This document shows, one piece after another, positions 8,496 to 17,740 of a DNA stretch of 55,377 nucleotides. The notes below the pieces were generated by a model. That model ran no database searches, was not told the origin of the DNA, and saw only the letters and a program-made list of their open reading frames with translations. The stretch is from the NCBI RefSeq assembly GCF_001042475.2, contig NZ_LECW02000016.1, positions 1 to 55,377 on the forward strand. The letters run 5' to 3'. The translations under genes and the position numbers were made by a program. Numbering within the stretch: position 1 is the first letter of the stretch; the number at the start of each line of letters is the position of its first letter. The DNA is from Bacillus glycinifermentans (GTDB taxonomy: Bacteria; Bacillota; Bacilli; Bacillales; Bacillaceae).

Positions 8496-8760
8496 CGGCT
8501 TACTTAAATTTTTGCCGATTTAAAGGTTTTGGCTAACCCGTAATCAGCCACATTCCCTGTCGATCCGAAGGCTTGCGTTCCTACGTGAGCTACTTATGTA
8601 GGTGAGATGGGGCTTTTATTTTTTGTAAATTCCTTCGGGTGTTTTCCCTCAACACCTATCCGATTTATTCATTTCTTATTATTCCCCTCCATCCCCTCTT
8701 TTCGGATTGGCCGATGCTGTCGGATCATCGGACTTCCGAAGGAATTTATTTAAGTTTATA
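8496..8760 (+). ncRNA. Candidate structured leader upstream of yonK
   Basis: A 12-bp long-range stem, AAATTCCTTCGG (8627-8638) with CCGAAGGAATTT (8736-8747), encloses GGTGTT/AACACC (8638-8643 with 8651-8656), a pyrimidine-rich strand, and a compound hairpin TTCGGA...CCGATG/CATCGG...TCCGAA (8701-8740). Upstream are GGCT/AGCC and CCTAC/GTAGG (8580-8584 with 8598-8602) followed by a T run. The 8736-8747 arm can pair either with 8627-8638 or, in part, with the TTCGGA at 8701, so two alternative folds exist. It ends 50 bp before the yonK start. Confidence 0.5.
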
Positions 8761-8796
8761 TATCAATTAAAAGGAGAACAAGGAGGAAAAATTTAT

Positions 8797-9000
8797 ATGG
8801 CAAAAGGCAGATCAAGTAAAAAAGTTAATCAAGTGAATTTAAAAGGTTTTTTAGATATGGATTCAATGGAAATAACTGAACAAACAAAAGAAGATGAATA
8901 CACATATGATTTAAAAGAACGATTATATGAGTTTAATGGGAAAAACGTGTCAATCACGATCAAGGAAGAGAATGAGCTTCCTGTTAAAGAAGCTGAGTAG
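8797..9000 (+). CDS. yonK: YonK-like protein, 67 aa
   Basis: Start ATG 8797 with AAGGAGG upstream; the open frame extends further back but has no ribosome site there. The sequence MAKGRSSKKVNQVNLKGFLD and the end NGKNVSITIKEENELPVKEAE match what I remember of SPbeta YonK, a small protein of known fold but unclear role that forms oligomers. It is the first gene after the folded leader and 12 bp before the phosphoesterase gene. Confidence 0.85.
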   Translation: MAKGRSSKKVNQVNLKGFLDMDSMEITEQTKEDEYTYDLKERLYEFNGKNVSITIKEENELPVKEAE

Positions 9001-9012
9001 GATGGTGATTGA

Positions 9013-10230
9013 ATGATCGATCCTATTCAAACGAAGCGCCGCCCTGATGAGAATTTAAAAGAATGGAAAATTAGAATTTGCTCCAATAAAGATGTTTACG
9101 ATTTAAACTGGGAAGAAATTAAGGAGCTTATTAACAAAGAAACTGGTGAAAATAAAGGAGAATCCGCTTATAGGAAATGGTTCAAAAACTTCATTGAAGG
9201 CGTTGAATACCAAAAAGAAAAATCAGCAGATTCAAATGCTGCCTTGATCGAATTAGAAATTAAAAAGCTTGAAGTTATGGAAGAACGAAAGAAACTTCAG
9301 GCCGTTAAACATGAATTTCATAAGGAAACACGAATAAAAGGCAGAACAGAACTCCTTTACGAAAATGTATCCCAAGCAATCAAAGAAAACGGCACTCTTC
9401 CCCCTCCCTTATTTCAAGCACTGGAAAAGAACGAGAAAAAAAGAGCTGCTGTCCTCGGCTTTGGTGATGAACACTTTGGTAAACAATTTAAAAGTTACAA
9501 CAATGAATACAACGAGCAAATTTATCTTGAACGTATGAACCAAATTCTCTCTGAGACTATTGAATACATAAAAAAAGAAAGCCTAGATGAATTGGTCGTA
9601 CTAAATGGTGCTGACAGTGTTGAAGGAATGGCATTACGGGTATCTCAACTGACGGCTTTGCAGTACGGTTTCATTGATCAAGTTATCAAATACTCACGTT
9701 ATAAGGTTGAGTGGCTTAAAGAACTTTCTAAATACGTAAAGATCAAGTACATACATATCCCTTCTGCTAACCATACAGAGTTAAGATTACATAATTCAAG
9801 TCGTTTGGAAATGCCTAAAGAGGATGTTGAGCGTATCATTGCCACATATATTCATGACATGCTTAAAGACAATGAGCGAATTGAAGTTCCGCTTCAAGAT
9901 GAAGCTATCGTAGACTTCAAATTACTGGAGTTTGAAATTGCAGCTTGTCATGGTCACCAATTAAAAAATAAAAAGAACGCTATTCGTGACATTTCACAGT
10001 TGAAGCGAAAATTCTATGATTACTTATATGTATCCCACTTCCACCACGGAAACATGCTTACCGTAGGTGAAGCAGCCACGCATAATATTCAAGTTATTCA
10101 ACTCCCTTCTGTAATGGGTTCTGACGAGTATAGTGACGGTCTAATGGCGGGTGCTAAAGCTGGAGCTAACCTTTCAATTTATGAGTCTGGTAAAGGCCGG
10201 GTTATTCAGTATGATTACATATTAAATTAG
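9013..10230 (+). CDS. yonJ: Calcineurin-like metallophosphoesterase with N-terminal helical domain
   Basis: 405 residues. Residues 1-80 form a helical domain (NWEEIKELINKETGENKGESAYRKWF, helix-turn-helix-like), followed by a coiled coil at 75-125. The rest is a metallophosphoesterase: GDEHFG with D152 and H154, GADS near residue 200, NH-T-E at N253/H254/E256, CHGH at H313/H315, and a terminal SHFHH at H342-H345 in place of the usual GHTH. All metal ligands seem present. Relatives of this fold act as nucleases (SbcD/Mre11) or phosphodiesterases. Its position before the terminase suggests DNA processing for packaging, an inference. Confidence 0.85.
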   Translation: MIDPIQTKRRPDENLKEWKIRICSNKDVYDLNWEEIKELINKETGENKGESAYRKWFKNFIEGVEYQKEKSADSNAALIELEIKKLEVMEERKKLQAVKHEFHKETRIKGRTELLYENVSQAIKENGTLPPPLFQALEKNEKKRAAVLGFGDEHFGKQFKSYNNEYNEQIYLERMNQILSETIEYIKKESLDELVVLNGADSVEGMALRVSQLTALQYGFIDQVIKYSRYKVEWLKELSKYVKIKYIHIPSANHTELRLHNSSRLEMPKEDVERIIATYIHDMLKDNERIEVPLQDEAIVDFKLLEFEIAACHGHQLKNKKNAIRDISQLKRKFYDYLYVSHFHHGNMLTVGEAATHNIQVIQLPSVMGSDEYSDGLMAGAKAGANLSIYESGKGRVIQYDYILN

Positions 10231-10249
10231 ATTAAAAGGAGTTGTAAAC

Positions 10250-10402
10250 ATGAGCAATGAAAGAGAATCAGCTTTTAATAATTTAGTAACATTGATTTGT
10301 AAAGAGTGTGAAAAACACGGTTTTACGTTAAATGAGTTAGAGAGGATTCAACCCCTTGTAAAAAAGTTTTACTACGACAATGCTATTCCTTTTAAGCATT
10401 AG
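10250..10402 (+). CDS. Small protein, 50 aa
   Basis: AAAAGGAG precedes ATG 10250 by 8 bp. The 50-residue product (MSNERESAFNNLVTLICKEC, then EKHGFTLNELERIQPLVKKF) is helical with a CxxC-like ICKEC pair. It lies 19 bp after the phosphoesterase gene in the same direction. It could be one of the small genes yonI/yonH of SPbeta by position. No function assigned. Confidence 0.6.
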   Translation: MSNERESAFNNLVTLICKECEKHGFTLNELERIQPLVKKFYYDNAIPFKH

Positions 10403-10500
10403 AATGATAAAGCCTTTCTCAAAATTAATCGTATATAATGATGAAGATATTGAAGATACATACATAGTTTGATTTGAGAAAAAACTTTAGGAGGATTTAA

Positions 10501-10632
10501 ATGAAACTAAGAAGGTTTTTAATTGAAAAGTTGGCTGGGAACCGACCTGTAGCCCTTAATTTAAAAGTAAATGGAACATTGGATGCAGATAAAACAAAAG
10601 AAGGTTTGTTTAAAAATATTAAGTGTATCTGA
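10501..10632 (+). CDS. Small protein, 43 aa
   Basis: ATG 10501 has a strong AGGAGG nine bases upstream. The product is basic and short (MKLRRFLIEKLAGNRPVALN...). A TATAAT hexamer at 10433-10438 lies ahead of it but without a good -35. Unknown role. Confidence 0.55.
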   Translation: MKLRRFLIEKLAGNRPVALNLKVNGTLDADKTKEGLFKNIKCI

Positions 10633-10669
10633 ATAAATCTTTAATTTTATACAGATGAGGATGATGAAG

Positions 10670-10858
10670 ATGGATAAAACAGAAGAAATTGAACTGATGA
10701 ACAGGCATTTAGAGCAACTTATTAAATTGAAACAGTCCGGCTATAGATGTGATCAGGAGATTAGCAAAGTCTTAGGCAAAATGCATGAATATATGGGAGT
10801 TGATAGAAACCAGCAAAAATTTAGCATTGAATCAGGGTATGGTAGCATTGCAGCTTAA
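10670..10858 (+). CDS. Small helical protein, 62 aa
   Basis: Several in-frame ATGs occur (10655, 10661, 10664, 10670). The GAGG at 10657-10660 best serves ATG 10670. The product is MDKTEEIELMNRHLEQLIKL then a helical region to GVDRNQQKF and a short tail. The next gene continues in the same frame beyond this TAA with no further stop (see findings). Unknown function. Confidence 0.5.
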   Translation: MDKTEEIELMNRHLEQLIKLKQSGYRCDQEISKVLGKMHEYMGVDRNQQKFSIESGYGSIAA

Positions 10859-10885
10859 GGAAAAATTATCTCAAACTCTGATAGT

Positions 10886-11260
10886 TTGCAATATGTCAGT
10901 TTTAATGATGTAGACCAAGAATTGCAAAGAAGGTTTCGCAACACAACTTCTAAACTTGTTATTGTTGGCGATTCTGATCGAGGAAAAGGTAAAACAACTT
11001 TGCTTCTTAGACTATCACAAGAAAATGGTATCCCAGTTATTGTAGGTGTCAACACAATAATTTATGAAAGCAGACTTGCAAGGGAAAAAGGGATTAACTG
11101 CACTATATTCTCAGTTAATGACTTAAAAGGTAAAACATTTCCAAACGGAGTCTATCTTGATTGCACTGTTTCAAAAGAACAGTTACAACAAATTAAGAGA
11201 CAAGGTATTGAAATTAAGGGAGGATTTCATCATGATGATGTCCTCTCTTCTTTAGTTTAA
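10886..11260 (+). CDS. Small P-loop protein, 124 aa
   Basis: The start is uncertain: TTG 10886 lacks a good Shine-Dalgarno, and an ATT at 10865 would sit close to AAGGA. The product has a Walker A-like loop, VIVGDSDRGKGKTTLLLRLS (residues about 27-46), a strand PVIVGVNTI, and a possible Walker B strand NGVYLDCTVS near residue 92. At 124 residues it is too short for a complete kinase or ATPase. It may be a minimal nucleotide-binding protein or a remnant of a larger one. It precedes a terminator and the terminase genes. Confidence 0.55.
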   Translation: MQYVSFNDVDQELQRRFRNTTSKLVIVGDSDRGKGKTTLLLRLSQENGIPVIVGVNTIIYESRLAREKGINCTIFSVNDLKGKTFPNGVYLDCTVSKEQLQQIKRQGIEIKGGFHHDDVLSSLV

Positions 11261-11272
11261 ACACCTTTTTAG

Positions 11273-11330
11273 AACGCCCAGTGATGATTGAAGGTTGCAC
11301 CCCTCCTTCCTATTGCTGGGCGTTTTATAA
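11273..11330 (+). terminator. Terminator before the terminase operon
   Basis: AACGCCCAG (11273-11281) pairs perfectly with CTGGGCGTT (11316-11324) around a 34-nt loop, followed by TTTATAA. It separates the small-gene cluster from the packaging genes. Confidence 0.6.
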
Positions 11331-11372
11331 AACGTGTTTTTTATTTTGTTTTGTACAATTGGAGGTGAATTA

Positions 11373-12305
11373 ATGGCTACTCAAAAAATTATGTGCTCTT
11401 GCTGTGGGAAAGTTCAAGTACCAACTCAGTTTTACAAGTCTGAATCATTATTTACTGCTGCTACTGGGAAGCTGACAGTTTGCAAGACATGTCTTCAAAC
11501 TGAATACAAAAAAGATCCTGAAAACTTAAAACATGTGCAAAATATTTTACGCATGATTGATCGTCCTTTTATTTATGATATTTGGACAGCTTCAATTGAG
11601 GAAGCTAAAACAAAATCTAAGAATGGCGATGCCAATGTTTTTGGTGTTTACATGAAAAACATTGGGATGAAAGATTTCATCTCTAAAAACTGGTCAGACA
11701 GTGAATATGATTTTAAAGATGATCAAGAACATACTACAAAAATGCTGCTCGCTAAAAGTAATGAAGATGTAACTCCAGAAGATATTGAGGAGTTTATTCA
11801 ATTTTGGGGACGCGGTTTATCGGTTGAGGACTATTTGTGGCTTCAAAATGAGTATATTGATTTTACAAATCGGTATGAGTGCGATTCTAAAGGAATGGAA
11901 CTGCTTATAAATCAAATCTGTCTTACAATGTTGGATATTCGTAAGCGCCGTGAAAATGGAGAGAAAGTCGATCAGCAACAAAAAACACTCCAAGACTTAT
12001 TGGGTTCAAGTAATTTGAAGCCGGTTCAAGAATCAGGGGCTAGTGGCGTTGAGCAAGAGACCTTCGGAACATTAATAAAGAAATATGAAAACGAAAGGCC
12101 AATTCCAGAACCTGAGCCTCGCTGGAAAGATCCTGATAAGATCGGTAAGTACATAAAAGTATTTTTCTTAGGTCACTTATCGAGGATGCTTGGTATCAAG
12201 AATGAGTATTCAGAGGAATATTGGAGCGAAATGCAAAAGCACACTGTTGAAGAGCCTGTAGATGACGAAGAAGACGAGGTAACAGAAAATGGCCTCATAC
12301 AGTAA
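11373..12305 (+). CDS. yonG: Probable terminase small subunit
   Basis: ATG 11373 follows GGAGGTG; the frame upstream is open but lacks a ribosome site. 310 residues. An N-terminal zinc-finger-like motif, [16 protein letters not shown]...CKTCLQTEY, has two CxxC pairs. The middle is helical. The C-terminus is very acidic ([13 protein letters not shown]) and overlaps the large subunit gene by 17 bp, the usual arrangement of terminase pairs. A small-subunit role (recognising packaging DNA and stimulating the large subunit) follows from position and the DNA-binding finger. Confidence 0.75.
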   Translation: MATQKIMCSCCGKVQVPTQFYKSESLFTAATGKLTVCKTCLQTEYKKDPENLKHVQNILRMIDRPFIYDIWTASIEEAKTKSKNGDANVFGVYMKNIGMKDFISKNWSDSEYDFKDDQEHTTKMLLAKSNEDVTPEDIEEFIQFWGRGLSVEDYLWLQNEYIDFTNRYECDSKGMELLINQICLTMLDIRKRRENGEKVDQQQKTLQDLLGSSNLKPVQESGASGVEQETFGTLIKKYENERPIPEPEPRWKDPDKIGKYIKVFFLGHLSRMLGIKNEYSEEYWSEMQKHTVEEPVDDEEDEVTENGLIQ

Positions 12306-14058
12306 CTTCACAACAGATCGTAAAAAACACAGCAGAGGTATTAACCTCTTCAATAAAGGCAGGAACTTCAACAAGAAATCTAAATCTGAAAGACTAATGG
12401 ATGGTATTGGTGCTTGGGCTTCTTTTTATCGAGCAAATCCCCATCGTTTTGTAAAAGAATACTTAGGGATAACCCTTAAACTATTTCAATGTATTTTGAT
12501 TTACATGATGGTACATAACCATTATTTTATGTATTTAGCTAGTCGTGGACAGGGTAAAACTTGGTTAACGTCGGTGTACTGCTGTGTTCAAGCCATACTA
12601 TTTCCTGGCACAAAGATAGTCATTGCTTCAGGAACTAAAGGACAAGCAAGAGAAGTTATTGAAAAGATTGATGATTTGCGAAAAGAGTCTCAGAATTTAA
12701 GACGAGAAATTGAGGACTTAAAAACTTCAACTAATGACGCAAGGGTTGAATTCCATAATGGTAGTTGGATTAAAATTGTTGCATCAAACGACGGAGCTCG
12801 CTCAAAACGTGCAAACCTTTTGATTGTGGACGAGTTCAGAATGGTCGATTTTGAGATCATCAGCAAAGTATTGAGAAAGTTTCTTACCGCTCCAAGGTCT
12901 CCAAAATATCTTGAAAAAGAAGAATATGCTCATCTAAAAGAACGAAACAAAGAAATTTACTTATCATCCTGTTGGTATAAGGTTCACTGGTCATATAATA
13001 GATTTGTCACCTATTTTAATGCAATGATGAAAGGATCAAAATATTTTGTATGTGGTCTTCCTTATCAAATTGCCATTAAAGAAGGATTGCTTGATAAAGA
13101 TCAAGTAAAAGACGAAATGTCTGAAGAGGACTTTGACCCAATTGGCTGGTCAATGGAAATGGAAGCATTGTGGTTTGGAGAATCAGAAAAAGCTTATTTT
13201 AAATTTGAAGATCTCGAAAAAAATCGAAAACTCGCCTCTCCCCTATTTCCACCTGATTATTATGACCTCATTAAAGATTCAAATTTTAAATTTGAAAATA
13301 AAAAACCTGGTGAAGTAAGGTTAATTAGCAACGACATTGCTGGCATGGCTGGTAAAGATAATGACGCCAGTGTTTACACTATTTTTAGATTAATTCCAAA
13401 TTCGAATGGTTATGATAGACACATTGTTTATATGGAGAGCATAGTTGGTGGACACACAGGTTCACAAGCAACAAGGATAAGACAATTATTTGAAGATTAT
13501 GCATGTGACTATATTGTTCTAGATACTCAAAGCATTGGTCTAGGTGTATATGATGCTCTTTGTCAGCCTCTATATGATAAAGAAAGAGCTAAAGAATATG
13601 AACCACTCTCTTGTATCAATGACGAAAAAATGGCTGAACGTTGCACGTATCAAAATGCCGAAAAACTCATTTACAGCATAAAAGGTAACGCTCAGTTAAA
13701 TAGTGAGATTGCAGTTCTTCTTAAAGACGGATTTAAACGAGGAAAAATTAAAATCCCTATAAATGAAAATGAAGGTCGAGAGTATTTGAAGCGATTCAAG
13801 GGATACGAAGCCTTACCAGAAGAAACCAAGGCCAAATTTGTCTCATCTTATGTTCAAATCACCTTGTTGATCAATGAAATGATAAACCTTGAAGCTGAAT
13901 ACAGTGATAACGGACAAATCAAGCTAAAAGAACCTAAGAGCAAACGAAAAGACAGATATAGCTCCGTGGCTTATGGGAATTATGTTGCTACCCTTTTAGA
14001 ACGAAAACTCAACAAACAAACAGAATATGACATTGATGATGACCTTGTCTACTTTTAA
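12289..14058 (+). CDS. yonF: Terminase large subunit
   Basis: 589 residues; packages DNA into the prohead. Walker A is [10 protein letters not shown] (about residues 84-93) and Walker B is LLIVDEF (about 177-183). A later nuclease domain starts with [20 protein letters not shown] (about residues 345-365), giving the first acidic residue of the RNase H-like fold, with a second acidic strand [13 protein letters not shown]. The start overlaps the preceding gene by 17 bp and the Shine-Dalgarno lies inside it (AGACGAGG). Length is normal for the family. Confidence 0.92.
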   Translation: MASYSNFTTDRKKHSRGINLFNKGRNFNKKSKSERLMDGIGAWASFYRANPHRFVKEYLGITLKLFQCILIYMMVHNHYFMYLASRGQGKTWLTSVYCCVQAILFPGTKIVIASGTKGQAREVIEKIDDLRKESQNLRREIEDLKTSTNDARVEFHNGSWIKIVASNDGARSKRANLLIVDEFRMVDFEIISKVLRKFLTAPRSPKYLEKEEYAHLKERNKEIYLSSCWYKVHWSYNRFVTYFNAMMKGSKYFVCGLPYQIAIKEGLLDKDQVKDEMSEEDFDPIGWSMEMEALWFGESEKAYFKFEDLEKNRKLASPLFPPDYYDLIKDSNFKFENKKPGEVRLISNDIAGMAGKDNDASVYTIFRLIPNSNGYDRHIVYMESIVGGHTGSQATRIRQLFEDYACDYIVLDTQSIGLGVYDALCQPLYDKERAKEYEPLSCINDEKMAERCTYQNAEKLIYSIKGNAQLNSEIAVLLKDGFKRGKIKIPINENEGREYLKRFKGYEALPEETKAKFVSSYVQITLLINEMINLEAEYSDNGQIKLKEPKSKRKDRYSSVAYGNYVATLLERKLNKQTEYDIDDDLVYF

Positions 14059-14075
14059 AAGAAATGAGGTGAAGT

Positions 14076-15596
14076 ATGACTGATATTAAAAAAATCGATA
14101 TTGAATCGGAGGAGTACAAAAAGCTGCTGAACGATTACAGCACCTATGTGTCTACTTTTGCATCTGGCTTTGTTTCTAACTTATTTTCTCAAGGTATTAT
14201 AAGCGAAGTAGATGCAAAGCAGTTAAAAGAATATTTTTCTGATCCTGATGAATTTCAGGAAGAGATAGAAGATCTTGCTCAATATTTCTATATTTCAACC
14301 GCTGAGATTCATCAACTATTTGAGTTAATTGAAGCCCTCCCCACTTTGAATTATAAAATTGATTCCTTTACGAAAAGTAAGTCCTCTGATAAACACATAT
14401 CCCTTTTAAATAAAGCCCTCCATAGAGTAAAGCATAAAAGATTAACACGCGACTTGCTAAAACAAACTGCAGCAGCAGGAACACTCGTTGGAATTTGGCT
14501 AGGAGACGATAAATCCCCCTACCCTTTTGTGTTCGACAGCGTTAAATATGTTTTTCCAGCTTTCAGAAGAAACGGTGATTGGGTTTGTTTAATCGATATG
14601 GAGTATTTTAGCAACATTAAAGAGGACTATAGAAAAGAGCTGCTAAACAGCTTTTCCCCTTTCATTAAGAATTCCGATTATGAAAACTTCCTTCAAGATC
14701 GTGAGAAATACAGATACAAGGAACTTCCTCAAGAACGGACATTTCCACTTCGAACTGGAACATTAAAAAGAAATCAGGGATTAGGTACATCATGGGTTAC
14801 ACCAGGATTGTATGATGTTCTACATAAAAAGAAACTCAAAGATGTTGAAAGGGCAATTGCTAATAAAATCATTAATGCAGTTGCGGTTTTAACTATCGGG
14901 ACTGATAAGGGAAAAGGTGAATACACAAACCTTAAACTTCCAAAGGCAGTAAAACAAAAAGTACACTCTGGAGTTAAAACTGCTTTAGAAAAAAACAATA
15001 AAGATGGGGTTACAGTTGTTTCAATCCCCGACTTTGCAAGTTTAGCATTCCCAGATGTGAAAGCTGATGGATTAGACGGAGCGAAGTTTGATCATATCAA
15101 CAGTGACATACAATCCGCTTATGGTTTATCAGGTTCTCTGTTAAATGGTGAGGGTGGCAACTATGCAACGTCCTCATTAAACTTAGATACCTTTTACAAA
15201 AGAATTGGCGTCTTAATGGAGGAAGTTGAACAAGAAGTATATCAAAAACTCTTTAACCTTATCCTTCCTGCAGGTCAAAAAGATAATTATTACATGAACT
15301 ATGACAAAGATAAGCCTTTAACTCTTAAAGAAAAGATGGACATTCTCATTAAGCTTAATGATAAAGGATGGTCAATTAAACATGTTATCGACAACATTGC
15401 AGGCGTATCATGGGAAAGTTATTTGGAACAAACTTTATATGAAACAGATGAGTTAAATCTTCAAGATAAGATAAGGCCTTATCAAACATCCTATACATAT
15501 ACAGGCAATGAAGTTGGACACCCTGTTGTAGATGAGAGCACTAATGAAAACACTATTAAATCTGCAACATCAAATGGAAACATTCTACCAGAATAA
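14076..15596 (+). CDS. yonE: Portal protein
   Basis: 506 residues, 18 bp after the large terminase gene behind GAAATGAGG. The portal forms the dodecameric DNA channel at one prohead vertex. Features: helical N-terminus, a stem/crown region with KNNKDGVTVVSIPDFASLAF, and a C-terminal stretch with AYGLSGSLLNGEGGNYATSS, typical of siphovirus portals. Position between terminase and protease supports the call. Confidence 0.88.
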   Translation: MTDIKKIDIESEEYKKLLNDYSTYVSTFASGFVSNLFSQGIISEVDAKQLKEYFSDPDEFQEEIEDLAQYFYISTAEIHQLFELIEALPTLNYKIDSFTKSKSSDKHISLLNKALHRVKHKRLTRDLLKQTAAAGTLVGIWLGDDKSPYPFVFDSVKYVFPAFRRNGDWVCLIDMEYFSNIKEDYRKELLNSFSPFIKNSDYENFLQDREKYRYKELPQERTFPLRTGTLKRNQGLGTSWVTPGLYDVLHKKKLKDVERAIANKIINAVAVLTIGTDKGKGEYTNLKLPKAVKQKVHSGVKTALEKNNKDGVTVVSIPDFASLAFPDVKADGLDGAKFDHINSDIQSAYGLSGSLLNGEGGNYATSSLNLDTFYKRIGVLMEEVEQEVYQKLFNLILPAGQKDNYYMNYDKDKPLTLKEKMDILIKLNDKGWSIKHVIDNIAGVSWESYLEQTLYETDELNLQDKIRPYQTSYTYTGNEVGHPVVDESTNENTIKSATSNGNILPE

Positions 15597-15630
15597 TTTG
15601 AGCGTGTTTTGAAAGGAGGTGAAGAAACGT

Positions 15631-17070
15631 TTGACCAAAGAACAAAAGAAAAAAATTTTTCAATTGCAGCTTAATGAGATAAAGAAAACAGATGATCCCA
15701 CAAAACTCCCCTGCACTTTTATCATTTTTGACTTTGAGACATCTCATAACAATACAGTGATTTCTAAGGAAGTTGCCTTGGACGCCTCCCCTACAATTAT
15801 CAATAAGCCTATTGTTGCAAAATATCATGAGGTTGAAGGAATCAATACAGCTACTGACGCTCTTGGATCGCATGAAGCATATTTAGGCACTGATAAACAC
15901 GGTGAACTTGAAGTTAAGACAGATACTACCCCAATCGGAGTGTTTACTTCTGAAGGATACATTATGGAGATCGATACCGCAGAAGGGAAAAAAGAAGTTT
16001 TGGCCGCAGATGCAGTTTTATGGAGTTCGCGATTCAGTGATGCATGTGAACTTTTGTTGGAATGGTATTCGCGGGGCATCAATATAAACACAAGCTGTGA
16101 AATTCTATATTCAAATTACTCTGTTAAAGATGGAATTGAGTACATTGAAACGCCCATTTATTTAGAAGGTCACGCAATCTTGAACTCTGAAAAGCGTGGT
16201 GAATACGATGTCGTCCTCCCCGCTTACGATTCCTCTCGATTGGTGAGCTTTAATGAGATGCAAAAATTTGAGAAATTAGTAGCACAAGCCGCTATTCAAG
16301 AAAAACAAAAGGAAGGTGAAAAAGTGGATAAATTCAAAAAGGTTTTTGAATTATCACATTCAGACATAAGATCACTTATCTATAATCAGCTTGATCCAAC
16401 TCTTGAATCAAACGAGGAATCATATATTGCTGATGTGTATGATACATACTTTATTGTAAACATTTATAGCTGGTCTGAAGATAATTCTTACGACAAATAT
16501 TACAAAGTTAACTACACCAAAAATGGGGATACTTTGACAATTGATTTGGACTCTAAAACTGAAGTCTTCTTAAAAAGAAATTGGGAAGAAGTTGTCCCCG
16601 AAGATATCCAAAGTCAACTGAATGAGAAAAACAAAAAAATTTCAGAGCTCTCCGAGCAATTTAATGAAATCAAGGAGAGTAAAGCTAAGCTTGAAGAGCA
16701 GTTTAATGCAGCAAGCGAAAAACTCGTTCAGTTAAATTCTGCTGTAGAAGAGCTAAAACCGTTCAAAGAAAAACATGAAAAAGCAGAGTTCGAAAAAAGA
16801 ATCCAAGAAAAGAAAGAATTCTATAAATCTAAATTTGAAGCTCTCAATGCTGAAGAAAAATTTGAAACTGAAGAAGTTCAAAATCTTATTCTGGCATCTG
16901 CTAAAGAAAACGAAGAAACCGATAAAGCAGTTCTTCAATTGAATTCAATGTTGGTTGATCTTGTAGATCATGCAACTGATCAAGATAGAATTTTTATTAG
17001 AGAGATGTCCAGCAAACGTGAAAAATTACTAAAAGATGACGATTCATTTGAATCACGATATTCATCTTAA
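15631..17070 (+). CDS. yonD: Prohead protease with fused scaffold domain
   Basis: TTG 15631 is preferred over GTG 15619 because the GTG lies inside the AAAGGAGGTG Shine-Dalgarno. 479 residues. Residues 1-220 form a beta-rich domain resembling capsid-maturation proteases. Residues 300-450 are a long coiled coil (NEKNKKISELSEQFNEIKES and onward), the typical internal scaffold or delta domain. The C-terminus is helical. The order portal, protease/scaffold, decoration, capsid is the HK97-type arrangement. Catalytic residues cannot be assigned with confidence by eye. Confidence 0.75.
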   Translation: MTKEQKKKIFQLQLNEIKKTDDPTKLPCTFIIFDFETSHNNTVISKEVALDASPTIINKPIVAKYHEVEGINTATDALGSHEAYLGTDKHGELEVKTDTTPIGVFTSEGYIMEIDTAEGKKEVLAADAVLWSSRFSDACELLLEWYSRGININTSCEILYSNYSVKDGIEYIETPIYLEGHAILNSEKRGEYDVVLPAYDSSRLVSFNEMQKFEKLVAQAAIQEKQKEGEKVDKFKKVFELSHSDIRSLIYNQLDPTLESNEESYIADVYDTYFIVNIYSWSEDNSYDKYYKVNYTKNGDTLTIDLDSKTEVFLKRNWEEVVPEDIQSQLNEKNKKISELSEQFNEIKESKAKLEEQFNAASEKLVQLNSAVEELKPFKEKHEKAEFEKRIQEKKEFYKSKFEALNAEEKFETEEVQNLILASAKENEETDKAVLQLNSMLVDLVDHATDQDRIFIREMSSKREKLLKDDDSFESRYSS

Positions 17071-17093
17071 AAAATAAAATGGAGGATTTATAA

Positions 17094-17696
17094 ATGGCTA
17101 CTAGACTACAAACTGCCCTAACAGAGGTAGGCACCCACACTACTGGTAACTTGAATTCATTAAAAATCAAAACTCTTGCTCACGGTGCTAAGGTGTCTGG
17201 ATCAGATATCGATAACTTTATGCTTGTGGAACTAGGTTTTGATGAAGAAGGAAACCGCATTGTAAAAAAACTTTCCGACAAAAAGCACAGAGCTTATTTA
17301 ATTGCAGCTCCAGAAGTTCGTTATTTAGGCGAGTCCTTGACTGATTTCTATAATGCTAAAGGTGAACATGCTCGTATCGTTATTTTGGAACCAGGATACA
17401 CACGTTTTGATGTTTCTGCTTTTTCTTTGAATGAAGGCGTCAAAGAAGTTAAACGAGGACAAGTGGCTCACTTTGATATTAAAACTGAAAAATACATTTT
17501 AAGTGACCCCGCTTCACCACATGCTGACTTTGCAGACTCTTCTGCTAAATTCCTTGTTGTAAACAGCGAGGATGATCTCCAATACACAATGGGACAAAAG
17601 CTCGTACGTCTCGAAGTAATCACAGGATCAGAAACAGGATTAGTCCCAGGAACAAGTGTAGAAACTCAAACTAAAGCCGTAGACATTGGTGATTAA
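17094..17696 (+). CDS. yonC: Probable capsid decoration or stabilising protein
   Basis: 200 residues with AATGGAGGAT upstream, immediately before the capsid gene. Largely beta-rich (AYLIAAPEVRYLG, GYTRFDVSAF, ARIVILEPG), with a linker and the C-terminal tail TQTKAVDIGD. The same ten residues end the tail-tube protein 5 kb downstream. The place between scaffold and capsid suggests a cement or decoration protein, an inference from HK97-type gene order. Confidence 0.6.
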   Translation: MATRLQTALTEVGTHTTGNLNSLKIKTLAHGAKVSGSDIDNFMLVELGFDEEGNRIVKKLSDKKHRAYLIAAPEVRYLGESLTDFYNAKGEHARIVILEPGYTRFDVSAFSLNEGVKEVKRGQVAHFDIKTEKYILSDPASPHADFADSSAKFLVVNSEDDLQYTMGQKLVRLEVITGSETGLVPGTSVETQTKAVDIGD

Positions 17697-17740
17697 TACA
17701 TAAATTTGAACAAACACTTATTTGAAAAGGAGTACATTAT

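Noticed and set aside
7279..8760. Folded regions as group I introns or tRNAs
   Set aside because: They lack the CCAAG and AAGATATAGTC core elements and no cloverleaf or T-loop GGTTCGAATC-type sequence is seen.
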